From contig OX235267.1 in the NCBI GenBank assembly GCA_944472135.2, positions 37,975,312 to 38,039,311 of the forward strand: 64,000 nucleotides of DNA. Reading direction: 5' to 3'. The position numbers were made by a program, and so were the translations under genes. The stretch's first letter is position 1. Each line of letters starts with the position of its first letter. This DNA comes from Trichobilharzia regenti. Its lineage: Eukaryota; Platyhelminthes; Trematoda; Strigeidida; Schistosomatidae. This document shows positions 44,690 to 56,299 of the stretch, piece by piece. A model generated the notes under the pieces. The model made no database searches. It had not been told where the DNA came from and saw only the letters and a list, made by a program, of their open reading frames with translations.

Positions 44690-45590
44690 GAACCCGTGAA
44701 CTTTATTAGTTCACGATATTAACACTACCTTCACCAATCCCTTCGTGATTTCCACTCCCCTCCTCAAGTGATTTCGGTTTTTCGAGGAGACCTCTCAACT
44801 GAAATGAGCCAAAATCTCCACAAATCCCTTAAATTCTGAATAGTTTTTCGTCGCTTTTTACAATTCACATAAACATTGTTGTTGCGTAACATTATCATGA
44901 AATATATTTATTTATTTATACTATAACTTCTTTATTATATGTTACAGGAAATCTACAATTAGTTATTATTATTGTTTGTCTTTTGTTACTTTCATCCTCT
45001 TAAAAAACATCATTAATATTTTTATTATTAGTAGTAGTAGTAGTATTACCATTTATCTCTCTTGAGAACAGTGTTTAAAATATCACCACAGATGAGAGAC
45101 AGGTTATATTATTATTGTTGTTGTTGTGTGTGTGTGTGTTTTTTTCAACTCGAACAACCCAAAATCAACCACACCAGAGAAATAAAACAACACAGTTTTG
45201 TTGTTTTTTTTTTATCAGGTATTGGTGGTATTAGTCCCATGTGTAAATGAGACTGTTTTTATACCTATTTGTACAATAAACAGCATAACAAACTGTAAAA
45301 TAATTTCGATACATACGAATCTTGTTGGGACATTTGAGTAGATATATATGTATACATATTCATTCCATACATAAGCTGTAATGTTTCCATTTTCCATGTA
45401 TCGTATCACATATTTTGATTAAGTCAGAATAAAAAACTTAATTGTTTTATTTCAGTTGTATGTTTTAAATACATTTATGCACTCATCTCATCTCATATAT
45501 ACATATATATTTATAACTGATCTTCTTGAATGTATCTTCTTATTTTCCTATATATATATATATATATATATTCATATTTCGGCTTTGTAG
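44690..45590. other. Simple repeats, no gene
   Basis: Contains TAG/TAA-type runs at 45027-45045, a (GT)n at about 45127-45140, poly-T at 45202-45212 and (TA)n at 45550-45571. No coding signal. Confidence 0.5.
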
Positions 45591-45730
45591 GGATCATTGT
45601 CAATGTCCCCATTCACCGATATTAGCTAGAGAACCAGTGAGCAGCTGATTTGTCCTAGTTTTGGAACTATTTATCAGTGTACACCTACATTGGTAGTGTG
45701 AGTCGAAACCAGGACCATGAAGTTATCAGG
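45590..45730 (-). mobile_element. SINE-h fragment, minus strand, decayed hammerhead
   Basis: The minus strand reads CACTGATAAATAGTTCC, AAACTAGGACAAATCAGCTG and CTCACTGG: the family order with core changes (CTGATAA, CAAAT). A B-box-like GGTTTCGACTC lies upstream. Confidence 0.5.
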
Positions 45731-46287
45731 CTAACCTGTTGACAGTTAGCTTGAATTCACAAGTTTTTGTCAATTCAGGATAGATCACAACGCCTGAATA
45801 ATACCAGTGATGAATATCTGCTTCACAGCCTATATGGTAGAGTTGTATGGTCACAATTATGGTTGAAGTCATTGATGTACAACAGTGAGTAGTGAGTGAG
45901 AAAGTAAGATGAAACATCTATCCAGTATTCAATGGTTTTCAGTGTCATAGCGTGATGATATCTACATTAAAATTACCTCAGTATTATATAACCCACATTC
46001 GAGACTAATTTGAGATGATTTCAGTTAGAGATCTTAGAATCGCACCAATAAATATAGGCATTTCCAAAGATGATTAAACTGTCTGTAAATGAAGAGTAAT
46101 AATGGAGACGATTTGTAGCTCAGATGGATGATTTTGGTCTATTTCTGTCCTATAAACTGGTTGGTTTATTAAGATACTTCCTCTGAACTTTTAAACAAAG
46201 AAACTGTTTGCAGACATTGTTTAAAAAAGTCCAAACACATTGTAGCACTCCAATGCTGAAACGATATACCTACAAACTGCCTTCAGA
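45731..46287. other. No recognisable gene
   Basis: AT-rich spacer with further faint SINE-h-like text (GAAACATCTATCCAGTATTC at 45910). No coding motif. Confidence 0.35.
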
Positions 46288-47370
46288 ATGAATGAATACC
46301 CACTTTATCCCATCGAAAAGTGTTTAAACTCAAATTGTAACACCAATAAAAAACCATCTTCAAAAATCACTCTACCACATGTAAAGAATATCACTGAAAT
46401 ATCAACTAGATTACTAAGACCATTTCAAATACACATAGCACCCAAACCAACCGACACAATCAATCCATTCAATATTCTGTAGACCACAGGATCCAACAGC
46501 ACAAGAAGAAAAGATCCATACACCATTTACAAAATAAATTGCACAAGGTGCAATAAACACCACATCGGTGAGAGTGGTCGTCCCCTTCTCATCAGGAGCC
46601 AAGATCATAAATCAGCTGTGAAAAGACACGATATGTTTTGATTGGACACCAGTCAGTAACTAGTGTGATCTGTCTAGTCCTTTCTTTTTGCTGCAGACTG
46701 AATTCTATCAGTCAGTCAGGTTTGTAATGCGGTCACCACACCACTAGATAGCTCGCCATCACGTGCACATTGATTTGATGATGTTAAATGGTTGAAGACG
46801 ATCGGCCACAGGAAGCCCAGCCTTGCTTGACCTTGGTTTCGTGCTAGTTGGCACTCACCAATCAGAAAGGCGTATCTGCACCCAGCTTGAAGGAACTCAT
46901 ATCCCTTCTGAGAATCGAATCCGCATCATCCAGAGGGGTTGCAGCCAGAGACGTTACTACTGAGCTATTTAGGTTCGCGATTGACCTCCTGCAGGACTGT
47001 AGTGGGTATTTTGATTGTACATTAGTAATTACTGTGAAGTCTCTAGTCCTCTCTTTGTTGGAGACTGAATTCTATCAGACACGATATGTATTCTTTCATA
47101 CTGATTCATGTAAATACATTGAGGATACCAATATGATTAAGACACTATAGAAATTCTAAATAGTGGTTACACCGAAAATGGCAGAGAATTTCTAGAAACC
47201 CCGTGTTCAGATAAATCAGCGATTAACGCACACATTACTACAGACCAAACTTATCAACTAATAAGGAGTAAATCTCATATATGACAGGAAATTCAAAATC
47301 AATAAAAATGATAATTAGAGGTGTAAGTTAATAATCAGTTACAACAATGATTCCCGCAAGATACAACATG
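46288..47370 (+). mobile_element. Penelope-like fragment, split by SINE3; twin of 61920-63005
   Basis: Frame 46288-46482, then after a stop TIYKINCTRCNKHHIGESGRP (46520-46580), the GIY-YIG start of a PLE of the HKPTD type, and KRHD at 46620. The coding text resumes after the SINE3 insertion with ENGREFLET at 47175-47205, the usual FLEAW-type box. The whole block, including the nested SINE3 at the same site, recurs at 61920-63005. Confidence 0.8.
46624..47089 (-). mobile_element. SINE3 with 13-base target-site duplication
   Basis: The insert 46637-47076 (440 bases) lies between direct repeats AGACACGATATGT (46624-46636, 47077-47089). On the minus strand it contains a tRNA-like head: A box TAGCTCAGTAGTAACG and B box GGATTCGATTCTC (around 46980-46905). 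Its two ends carry direct repeats of about 65 bases (46637-46702 and about 47011-47076) ending GACTGAATTCTATCAG. Confidence 0.8.
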
Positions 47371-47809
47371 CATGAGCTGAAGATTAGATGAACAGATCCG
47401 ATTTGCAGCAAGGAGAACTCTGCCAGTGAAACCAGCTAAGGACCTATTGCTCAACTAATTAATATTATGTACAAGAGGAACACATATAAGACTGATAATA
47501 GTGAATTGATTGCTAGATGAAGAAGCAAATATGTAGGAAAGAGCTTAATACTCTGGTAGAATAGTAACACTGAACCCTCTTTTTCATCACATGGAGTTCA
47601 GGCCATATCGGCAAAATGCTGATGTTTACTCCAGGTACAAGTAGCAAAAATTAACATCAGTTGCACCATTCGGTTTCTCCGTGTGCATAATTTTAAAACA
47701 CGACAATGATTGTAACAAAATCAATGATTTGAAAATACCTCATGTGCACCCTAATTAATAATAATTATATTTGAAACATTTAATTACTTTGATAAATTTG
47801 AATAGGGTA
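47371..47809. other. Probable PLE linker remains, unclear
   Basis: No frame with a clear motif; lies between two PLE pieces. Confidence 0.3.
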
Positions 47810-48130
47810 TTTAGAAAACAAAGTTCATTTGCAGTTGCGGTGACACCTATATAGGTAGAACCAATGGAATTTTCCAATGACATCGAAAAGAACATGTTCC
47901 AAAATGGTTTTTAAAAAACATAGAAAATCCTAGTGCAGTTAATCTGAATAGAACTCCATCATCATCCATTGCAAAGCACTTATTAATGTCAGGTAACAAA
48001 ATCAATATTAATGACTGTTTCACAATAAGTTCACATCACTCTAATTCAAGGTTGGTTATTGAAGGTGATGGAAGCACTTTGGATTAATCACATACATCCT
48101 AAACTATGTGTACAAAAAACACAGTAGACT
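47810..48130 (+). mobile_element. Penelope-like GIY-YIG fragment
   Basis: The frame from about 47818 reads FICSCGDTYIGRTNG, then KEHVPKWFLKN, SSSIAKHLLMSGN and an LCTKNT end. These are the GIY-YIG motif, the EH box and the PLE C-terminus in order, with in-frame stops. Confidence 0.75.
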
Positions 48131-48499
48131 TGAGGGTAAGAGTGTGACAGAGGAGATTATGTGTAGAGGGAATTAGAGCTTATGGTAAGTCTTGAAACTA
48201 AATGAAACATTGATAGTGGAATAGTCTAGTGAATTTGAGATGCTCTAACGAAGCCTTATATTTAACTCGAAATGCAGAGGAAAAACAGCAGACAATAATA
48301 GTAAGTCTTAATTCTAAGACTGAAAGGCCTTAATGTTCAAAGAAAATTAAGTAGGAAACCAAGTTATTCCAATCACAATATATGATCTGCTTGAAACCAT
48401 AACTGGTAATCAAGAAGATAAGCATATTTCCATAAGACCATGTACTACTGACTTATCCAGATCACTGGTTACTAGATTTCATTATGAGCTGACATCGAT
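48131..48499. other. No recognisable gene
   Basis: PLE 3' flank, AT-rich, no motif. Confidence 0.35.
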
Positions 48500-48575
48500 T
48501 AGAGAGCTACTGGAAAACCTGGGATTACTAGACAGCTATTTCGTCCTAGCTTGAGACTCTTAGGGTAGGTGGTTA
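48500..48575 (-). mobile_element. SINE-h fragment, minus strand
   Basis: The minus strand reads AAGAGTCTCAAGCTAGGACGAAATAGCTGTC then TAGTAATCCC (split here across 48570-48515), the GGACGAAA half of the SINE-h hammerhead. The CTGATGA half is altered. Confidence 0.5.
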
Positions 48576-48639
48576 CCAGGGATTCTAGTGGGAAGTCGTG
48601 ACTAGTAGGGTGAAGCAGATCAGGTGTGAGGAAAAATAC

Positions 48640-48890
48640 TCGCCGAAGACATTGGCTAGTGGTCGCGCTATGTCGTGAATTGGTAGAAGTTGGAATTCAT
48701 GGGACACTGGATCAGGTCCCATTAGCTGAATTGTCCACGAGCCCACCTTTTAACCAGAAAGTCCCGGGTTTGAACTCCACTGGGTGGGTGCATGCTGATG
48801 AAGAGCCACAGACTAGGAAGAAATGGCTGTCCAGTACTCCCAGCTGGTTTTGTAATCGTTCTATGACCGATGTCAGCTAGTGATGAAATC
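48640..48890 (+). mobile_element. SINE-h, longest head
   Basis: Begins GTGGTCGCGCTATGTCGTG, then GGAATTCATGGGACACTGG and a tRNA-like part (TTAGCTGAATTGTCC, B box GGGTTTGAACTCC at 48767-48779). The hammerhead block follows: CTGATGA 48794-48800, GAAA 48818-48821, GTCCAGTACTCC 48829-48840. Stem I is damaged (GCATG against CAGTAC), so activity is unlikely. It shows the full family layout. Confidence 0.7.
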
Positions 48891-48899
48891 GTGTATCAA

Positions 48900-50239
48900 A
48901 TCAATCAAACCTCTACAAACCAATACTTGAATAATTGAGATCAGTCTTTCCACACCACTCCTAACAACCAACAGTGCTAACTAGCTAGTCAGGCTGAGGT
49001 GGTCTAGACACCGGGCAGCAAGTGGTTCCAATTGTTTGAGACCAAGCTCATCAGTGGCATACTCGTTTTGACTGAACTCATAGAGGCGAATAAATTCAGT
49101 TCTATTTCTTGATTGTCATCATTGTAATCGGAGTAACCTGGAATAACTAACGGTCAGTTTGGAAATTTTGAATTTGCTTCATGGAGTGATCATTTCGACC
49201 ACGTAGCCAGCTAGTCAGAGATAGGATGGTTATAACTGATTCGGCTTTCTGAACTCAGTCAAACCAGGTACACCACTGTTGAGCTCGAGCCCAAACGACA
49301 GAAATGGCCATCCACGGTTTGGGTCACGCTGACTTGGCTATCAAGCACTACTGGTTGATACGAGTGGTGTGGTTTATAATAACTAAAACATTTAAAGCTT
49401 TTATAATTTAAAAACACCATTAAAGATTGTGAGTACTGCGCTGCCCTCTGCCTTACACAAAACCCACCTCAAAAGTTCTTCTACTGGAATACCTCGTACA
49501 GTTCTTCTTATACAAAACTAGTATCCTGATACTATCCGTGTGCGGAGACTTTTCTAGTTCAGGTTAACCTTCTCTACCTTCTAGATGAGGTGTTTATATT
49601 CTTTGTTGTTGGCCAAAATATTCGTAGTGTTTTATGTTTCAACCTAAAAACTAATATTTCTTACAAACAATACACAAGTCAGTAATACTTTTATACAAAA
49701 TTCTGCCTGGACTACTCGACTACTGTCATTTTTTAATACACCTGTAAGACAGCTTTTTGTGTTTATGGATAATGAAATACTCCATATTAGATAGGTTTAT
49801 TTCAAATGTGGTATTGCATTCTAACACGCTACCCAAGTTCTACACTTACACTAATAATAATGGAGTCTCATAAGAATTCCAAACAAATTCTAAACTTTAC
49901 TCAAATTTCAAATCCACAAGGAATTGTTACCAAAGTGTGACATGAATGTGAATTTTTAATTTAATGGTGAACTCTATAGATAGCTCTATAGAATGGCAAT
50001 GCGCTTTTCACTACATGTCATGCTACTAGATTTCTTTCTGAGTAAACTAGTAGATGGTCTTTCCAATAACCTTACCACAATAATTCATTTGTGAAAATCA
50101 TTTGGACAGTAACGAAATAATATCTCAATTCAGTGAACAACATTAAACGTGCAAACTCCCATATGAAGAAGAATCTCACAGCGAAATTGTCTTTTCAGGC
50201 ATTCTACTGAAAAGAAGACCATTACAGTAGCATAAAAAT
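48900..50239. other. No recognisable gene
   Basis: 1.3 kb with only short frames. 49000-49050 (GGTGGTCTAGACACCGGG) is weakly A-box-like and may be another SINE head; the rest is unassigned AT-rich sequence. Confidence 0.35.
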
Positions 50240-51330
50240 GAATGTGTATAAGAAAATTACTTGGATCCATCCAAATTCGCATTTTCACAGCTTTATTCCT
50301 CTCCAGTATAAAAGAAATTCGATAAAGACCCTCAGTTATATATAGTAAGGGCTATTTGTTCAGAAGATGTGATTGAAGACTAACTTGAAGTTGTATATGA
50401 CACGTTAATTGAAAGCAACAACCGTGGAAAGTCACCACTAAACACATATCTAAGAGGATAGAAGAAATCCTTCTTTATGTGTTAACAAGGAGCCTCTATA
50501 GGCACGACTAGAATTCAGAGGCAATAGATTTATCAAGTGATGTAATGTTCAAGAACAAATTGAGAAAATCGACTCAAATAACTTTTAATGTCAGTAAGCT
50601 GCAGATTATATTTTCAATACAACTGGTTGTGATTCCGAACCTGAAAGATGAATTACGTGGACTGGCCACTTCTGATTGTATCCTGCAGTTCATTTGCTCC
50701 CGTTATCCGTTAGTTGACTCACGAACCTAATATTTTCGTCGTCAGGAACACCTACTAATGTGGTTAAATACATGTGTTGTTAAGATAGTTAACACTTCTA
50801 TATTGGAACACCTTGTCCAAATATTTCACAATGTAGAATCTCTCTCTAACATCTATCGGTTACTCAATAAATCACCAAAGGCATCCAGAATTACAAGCTG
50901 GGCTGGAAAAAGATACAAATATGTTTCATTTCAAACCTCAAAAGTGCACAAGTGATTATATCACATCCCACACAATTTACCAATTTTCATGTGTGTGTGG
51001 ACATACATACATACATAGGGAGGAGTAATCGCGCTTTACACGTAAGGGTGGGAGAGCATATCCTAAAGTGGTTAGAAAAACAGATGAATTGTGACAAGCC
51101 AATAGATGCAGGTGTCAGACTACCAACTTCGTTGATGGCTGAACATCTAATCGAGATGAACCATAAGATTGATGTCAACTCAGACTTTAAGGTCATCTAT
51201 AAAAACGGTCAAGGGCGTTTACTGAAATACGCTGAAGCTATAGCTATTCACAGACTTAAGCCCCCCTTGTGTATTCAAAAACAGTTTGTCATTACTCTTA
51301 ACCTACCTTGGTAATCCTTATTTGATTGGA
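50240..51330 (+). mobile_element. Two overlapping Penelope-like remnants
   Basis: 50265-50900 carries decayed RT end text (HSFIPLQYKRNS near 50290) and a weak endonuclease (a LEHL box near 50805). A second, better endonuclease follows at 50952-51314: CVCG then, one frame over, TYIGRSNRALHVRVGEHILKWL, then AEAIAIHRLKPPLCIQKQ. A (CATA)n run at 51003-51018 causes the frameshift in the GIY-YIG motif. Confidence 0.75.
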
Positions 51331-51589
51331 TTACCAAACGTTTGTGTTAATTATTCTTAATTCCGTTTTCTCTCACTTTGTTTAATTTAACCTTTCTATA
51401 TATATTGACTTGACAAGTAAATGTGTGATCAGATTGTTCGAAATGTATAGCGCCAATACATCACATTTTCAGATAATCTCCGTCTTCTAATAATGCTATC
51501 AAAAGAAGAAATACTTACTTTTCAATTAGATTCTCGTCTCTGGCTCTACTCTAATATATATAGCATTACCATAGAGAAGAAATTAATCA

Positions 51590-52255
51590 CAGTATCTCAT
51601 TCCTAGACGTAATCATGGCAAGGAAAGAAGATGACACACTAAGAAGGAGTGTGTATAGGAAACCTACAACAACAGGTCAGTAGACTCATTTTTTGAGTTT
51701 TGTACCTTTGAAATATAAACGTAACCTGGTAAAGTGTCCGGTTCATAGAGCAAGGTTAATTTGTTCAGACGACTGCCTCAATGAAGAACTTAAGATTGTT
51801 AGAGAATTACTTAGGAAAAATGGTTATCCAGATAAATTCATTGAGAAAATATGAATTGAGCACCTAGAAAAATCAGGATGCCAACAGTTCCGAAAAAACC
51901 AATGTTCATAAAACTGCAGTTCCTCGGTTACAACATCAGCGAAATAATAACAGCGCCTGAAGAATACAGTTAAAAGAGCTTATTATGCAGCAGAGGTACG
52001 TTGTCTCTTCACAACCACCCCTATTCTACGTTCGAGAAATAAGGATAAACTACCTAAATTCGCTAATGCTAATACAGCATTTAAAATTATCTATCGCATT
52101 CCTACTAATCTTAATTTTGCTCTACGAGTTCGTCTTCTACAGACAGCTGAAGCAATAGGAATCCACCTGAAGAAGCCAGCCAAACGTGTGTGTTCAGAAG
52201 AAATTTGTACAGCCACTTTCCTTGCCTTGGCCATCTTTACATGAATGTATAAACC
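51590..52255 (+). mobile_element. Penelope-like fragment
   Basis: 51600-51860 reads LDVIMARKEDDTLRRSVYRKP, then after a stop FLSFVPLKYKRNLVKC and a KNGYPDKFIEKI segment (RT C-terminus). 52045-52230 holds the end of the GIY-YIG region (FKIIYRIPTN, QTAEAIGIHLKK). The segment between lacks the GIY-YIG motif, so it is internally deleted. Confidence 0.75.
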
Positions 52256-52529
52256 GGACTACTTCACTCTCCACCCCCTAAACCTTTAAAATTATAAAAG
52301 TTATAATTGTTTAAATTATTTCATTTTTTTTATTTATTCTGACTTCTTCATCTTTATTTACGCGTTATCCTTGTAAAATTAATGTATTCTAACCATTTCT
52401 ACCTTTTAATTATGTGTACTGATTTTCTGCGTTAATTATCACCCTATTGACATTTTGACACTGACTAATTACTGTTAACAAACATATCGCCACTTGATTA
52501 GTAAACTGTTGTGTATTGTAATAAAAATG

Positions 52530-52530
<1 letters not shown>

Positions 52531-52568
<38 letters not shown>
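52531..52568. repeat. (TA)n microsatellite
   Basis: Nineteen uninterrupted TA units between a PLE end and an RTE piece. The apparent isoleucine/tyrosine-rich frames across it are artefacts. Confidence 0.95.
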
Positions 52569-52570
<2 letters not shown>

Positions 52571-52574
52571 AGTA

Positions 52575-53180
52575 GAACCAGAGATGAAGATCTAATTGAA
52601 AAGAAATATATCATCGCTGAACAAAACACTGTGTCTTTTCTTACGGATGTTGAAACCGGAAACCGAAAGGCAAGGGAGATTTTCATCAATCTGAAATTAG
52701 TTTGAAAACCTACCGCATGCAGCAAAAGGTAACAAAATTCAATTTTTTAACACGAATATTGAGTTAATGAGTTCTTCTTTATGGACCAGAAACTTGTTAC
52801 TCACTTCCCGATAAAAGCATTTACAATAGGCTACTGCAAACTTCCACCAACAATTACCTTAGCTGGCCAGCTATACAGAATTATCAACAAGGAACTCTTG
52901 AAATGAATCTGTTTTTCAATAAATATATAAAGGGAGCTGAAGATGGATCGGACACACGCTGATGACACACGTTGGATGACATCGCACGCCAGGCCATCTC
53001 TCTCTCGATTGAATCGACGAGTTGGAAATTGATCTGAGGGTAACATTGAAGAGATTAGAGCTTATAAGTAATCGCGGGGTCAGCTGAAGGAGACTCCAGA
53101 GAACAGAATAAAATAGAGACATGGTAATGAAGTCTTTTGTTCTACTAGGATCCTTAGGGATTAATAATAATAATAGTAAT
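52575..53180 (+). mobile_element. RTE 3' fragment
   Basis: Text around 52590-52700 fits the RTE thumb, 52770-52800 the FFMDQKLV-type segment and 52938-52990 the WIGHTR...LDDIARQA segment. The 3' end TTTTGTTCTACTAGGATCC is at 53135-53153 with AATAAT repeats. Dead. Confidence 0.65.
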
Positions 53181-53229
53181 GACACCACCCGTATCAGTTA
53201 AATATAATAACATTATAAAACACTCATTT

Positions 53230-54060
53230 GAATTGGAAATTTGCGTCATAATTTCGGAATTTATTAACGTTTCAAAGAAAAACACATGAACTATGATCAA
53301 GATTTGACCAAATCAATTCTTACCTCTTTGGTAAAAGCAAAATTAGATGGTAAATTTAAAATAAATATTTTCAGAAAACCGGAAATTCGGACAGATACCT
53401 GGACTAGTATTTAGCACGGCCTTTACCACCAAAGTAACTGCGGCCAAGAATCTGATTCACAGAGCTAAACGTCTGGTTACTGAGGTAGAAGAGATCAAAA
53501 AGGTTCAGTCCACTCTTGAATCAAATAATTATCGTAAAGACTTCATAGAAAGATATTTAAAATGTGAACATAAGATAGATCGAAACCTGATGCTAGGAAT
53601 TAGGCTAGTACAGCAGTGATTACTTACCGTAAATAAACATCTAATGGAATAAAGGGAATCCCTAACAGTCATGACATAAGAGTGTATTTTCGTGCAACAC
53701 CTTACGGTCATTACTGGTGAAGGTTAAGGATAAAATAGAACAAGAAAACCAGCAGAATTGTGTGTACCAGATCAACTGTGGGAACTGTGACTCCGTATAT
53801 GTAAGGGAAGCTTCCAGAGGAGTAAAAAGTGAAAGAGCATAAACGATGTCTAGAGGTGGTTCCAAAGACTTCTACAGACTTAAAGTAGCTAAAGAACAGA
53901 TCAGCGATTGCACTGCATTCGATAGAAATGGGACACAAAATCGGCTTTGATGTGACTAAGGTTCTACACAAAAAGGTTTTGGTTCGTACAAAGAAAGATT
54001 GACTGCGGAAGCCCTATATATACATACGTGAATCCCAACAGTTTGAACAGACGTGAAGGC
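53230..54060 (+). mobile_element. Penelope-like fragment
   Basis: LDGKFKINIFRKP (53345-53385), then AKNLIHRAKRLVTEVEEIKK (53440-53505), NNYRKDFIERYL, and a degenerate endonuclease start NCVYQINCGNCDSVYVRE (53755-53810) where YIG has become YVR. Several frameshifts. Confidence 0.7.
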
Positions 54061-54254
54061 GTGATGTAGCTGATGCATAGCGAATCCTGATTAATAAATT
54101 TGAAAAAAGTGGATATGTATCACTAATTAATCAGACTTGGTCAAAATTCACGATTGTCTATGTCTTCTTATGGAGTGGCTAACAAATGTTTTATGACTGT
54201 TTGCCCACACACACATATGTACACACCATTGTAGACTGCAAAAACACATATATT

Positions 54255-54375
54255 TTTATATTCAGTTATCTACGACCATGAACTTGCAGCTTAGTGTAAT
54301 CCGATGAAGAGTACACCTGAGACCAAGTACTTCGGTCCAATCAATCGATTGGAAAATCTAAAATTCAGTTAAATA
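54255..54375 (+). mobile_element. Alpha-type SINE 3' tail
   Basis: CCTGAGACCAAGTACTTCGG and TCCAATCAATCGATTGGAAAA match the 3' tail of the alpha element at 36230-36113 (minus strand), without the hammerhead part. It shows that the long tail recurs with alpha-like copies. Confidence 0.6.
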
Positions 54376-54730
54376 GGAAAGTACACTCTGTTTAAAGTGT
54401 TTAACAAAAGCAGACTAATATTTGTTAGTCTGAGGTCAAATTTTGATCACAGTTCGCTCAAGTCTGTTTATTGTACATGTTGACACCTGTTTCATGACTC
54501 ATATGATTGGATAAAACAATTTTTTAAAGCAAGAGATTTCCTTTTTGTTATAAACTTCTGTTATGCTAATTTCGATGAATTTCCCTGACGAAGTTCGAAC
54601 TAGATTGCCGAACAAAATGTTGGAATTAATCATTTCAGTTTCGCTGAGATTTTACAAATATATACAACTTTAAAAATGTTTCTAAGATTCCGTTTGATAA
54701 TTCTTATGATAATGTAGTAAAATAATAATT
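54376..54730. other. No gene; weak hammerhead-like fragment
   Basis: 54583-54621 reads CCCTGACGAAGTTCGAA, then GCCGAACAAAATGTTGG, a hammerhead-like order with a damaged GAAA box. Otherwise unassigned. Confidence 0.3.
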
Positions 54731-54903
54731 TACAGCTTGATTCCATACCGTATTTTTGGTACAAGTATGCAATTTCCAGCATATGATATCTGTAGCCCAC
54801 ATTTAGCGGGCCGATCATAGATATCAGGTGTGTGTCGGCAGAGGATCGAACCTCGGACCCTGTGCATGGTCGACGAGAGTCCTAACCACTGTGCCACCGA
54901 CTC
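54731..54903 (-). mobile_element. SINE1, copy d
   Basis: The reverse complement has the SINE1 head (GTCGGTGGCACAGTGGTTAGG), a B box with one change (GAGGTTCGATCC) and the SINE1 body to CAAGCTGTAAA. It overlaps minus-strand frames that have no coding value. Confidence 0.8.
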
Positions 54904-55019
54904 ACAGTGCATATACTCATTTAGTGACTGAATAGTGTTCAATTCGCTCTAAAATATGTTTACACTACTGATTTATTTTCCATCCTATATCTTGTTAGTC
55001 ATTTCACAGATAATCAATA

Positions 55020-55170
55020 ATATATACGAGCTTGCCTTGTAACAGAGAGGTCCTGGGTTCGACCCTTGGCAGTGAGTGCGTACTGGGGATGATTTCCAAA
55101 CTAAGATGAAACAGCTTTGCAGTACTTCATGGTTTTCAATGGCTCTCTAACTGATACCAATCCATGATCA
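55020..55170 (+). mobile_element. SINE-h, copy with altered core
   Basis: B box GGGTTCGACCC (55056-55066), then stem I GTACTG (55080-55085) with CAGTAC (55120-55125), GAAACAGC, and the family tail GGTTTTCAATGGCTCTCTAACTG. The core reads GGGATGA instead of CTGATGA. Confidence 0.65.
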
Positions 55171-55249
55171 ACTCGTAAATACAAAACTAACCCTTTCAAA
55201 CCAAACTACAGAAAATTAATCTGATGCTCGGTAGAGACTTGCTACAGTA

Positions 55250-55610
55250 TGGAGTTTCCTGGATTTCTAATGAGAAGTCGTGACCAGTGAGATCCAATTA
55301 GATATCACGTGTGTGGATAGATGTCCCACCAACGACAATGGTTGGGGTTGCGCTAAATCACGAATTGGTAGAAGTTAGAATTCATGAGCTAGCCACTGAA
55401 TTAGGTCGTAGTGGCTGAATGGTAAACAAGCTTGCCTTGCCATGTAACCGGAAGGTTCTGTGTTAAAATTCCAATGGGTGAGGACTGTCGATAATGTTCC
55501 TCAAACTAGGATGAAACGGCAGCTGTCCAGTACTCCACTACTGGTTTTTCGTGGTTCTCTAACTGATATCAATTCATGATCAACTCATAAAAACAAAACT
55601 AACCTTTACA
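55250..55610 (+). mobile_element. SINE-h, second adjacent copy
   Basis: Starts with GTTGCGCTAAATCACGAATTGG, then AATTCATGAGC, a tRNA-like part with A-box-like TGGCTGAATGGTAAAC, GATGAAACGGCAGCTGTC and CAGTACTCC (55525-55533), ending TCTCTAACTGATATCAATTC. It lies in tandem with the copy at 55020. The upstream 55250-55330 (AGTCGTGACCAG...) also occurs at 48593. Confidence 0.6.
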
Positions 55611-55636
55611 AACCAAACTTTAGTAAACAATAATAG

Positions 55637-56200
55637 ATGACTACAGTTCATGATGATTTACCCAGTGGAAAAAAGAAACAAAACAAACAAATATTCGATA
55701 AACCTATACAGAATCATCATCATAATAATAGTATTAACAAGGATAATGAAATATACTCAACAAATATGAGTTTAACTGATACCAGAGTTATCATATTGAA
55801 TACAGTTGTTATTATTATTATTATTTATTTCGGCAAGAAGTACGAAGGAAAAGGCGTAATTCAATTCAACTGAAGTGTATTCACTCTTCTAAGAGATCTA
55901 TCTGTCTTCCAAGTGGATTGACTTATAATTCACAAAAGTGAGTAATAGCCAATAAAACAGCCTACACATTTATTCAACTCAACTATTTGAGTTCATACAC
56001 ACAAATGTAATAATTCTTCAACTAGTATTTTCATATGTCAAAAATAATGATGATAATAATAATAATAATATTAATAGTTGTATCCCCTTCCCCTTTATAT
56101 ATCATTCCCATATAAATGATTAAACCAATAGAATTTCTACGAATACATTTCCCTTCGTTGAAAAAAGCAAACGAATTCATATGGATATATAAATAGATCG
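55637..56200. other. Upstream region of the EGF-like gene
   Basis: AT-rich, with simple ATT repeats at 55812-55830 and AATAAT repeats at 56050-56070. The 78-codon frame at 55637 has a hydrophobic run of isoleucines coded by the ATT repeat and is not convincing as a gene. Confidence 0.4.
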
Positions 56201-56210
56201 TGTATATAAA
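56201..56210 (+). promoter_or_regulatory. Likely TATA box of the EGF-like gene
   Basis: TGTATATAAA about 95 bases upstream of the ATG at 56300. A second TATATAAAT lies at 56184-56193. Confidence 0.45.
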
Positions 56211-56299
56211 ACTTGTTAGCATATCACCCTGTTCTTTATCATCCTTTACCACCTAATCACAAGTGTATTCACTTCTACTAACAATAAAAAATTATAATA

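Noticed and set aside
55637..55873. 78-codon frame with apparent membrane segment
   Set aside because: The hydrophobic run is coded by an ATT simple repeat; the rest is low complexity.
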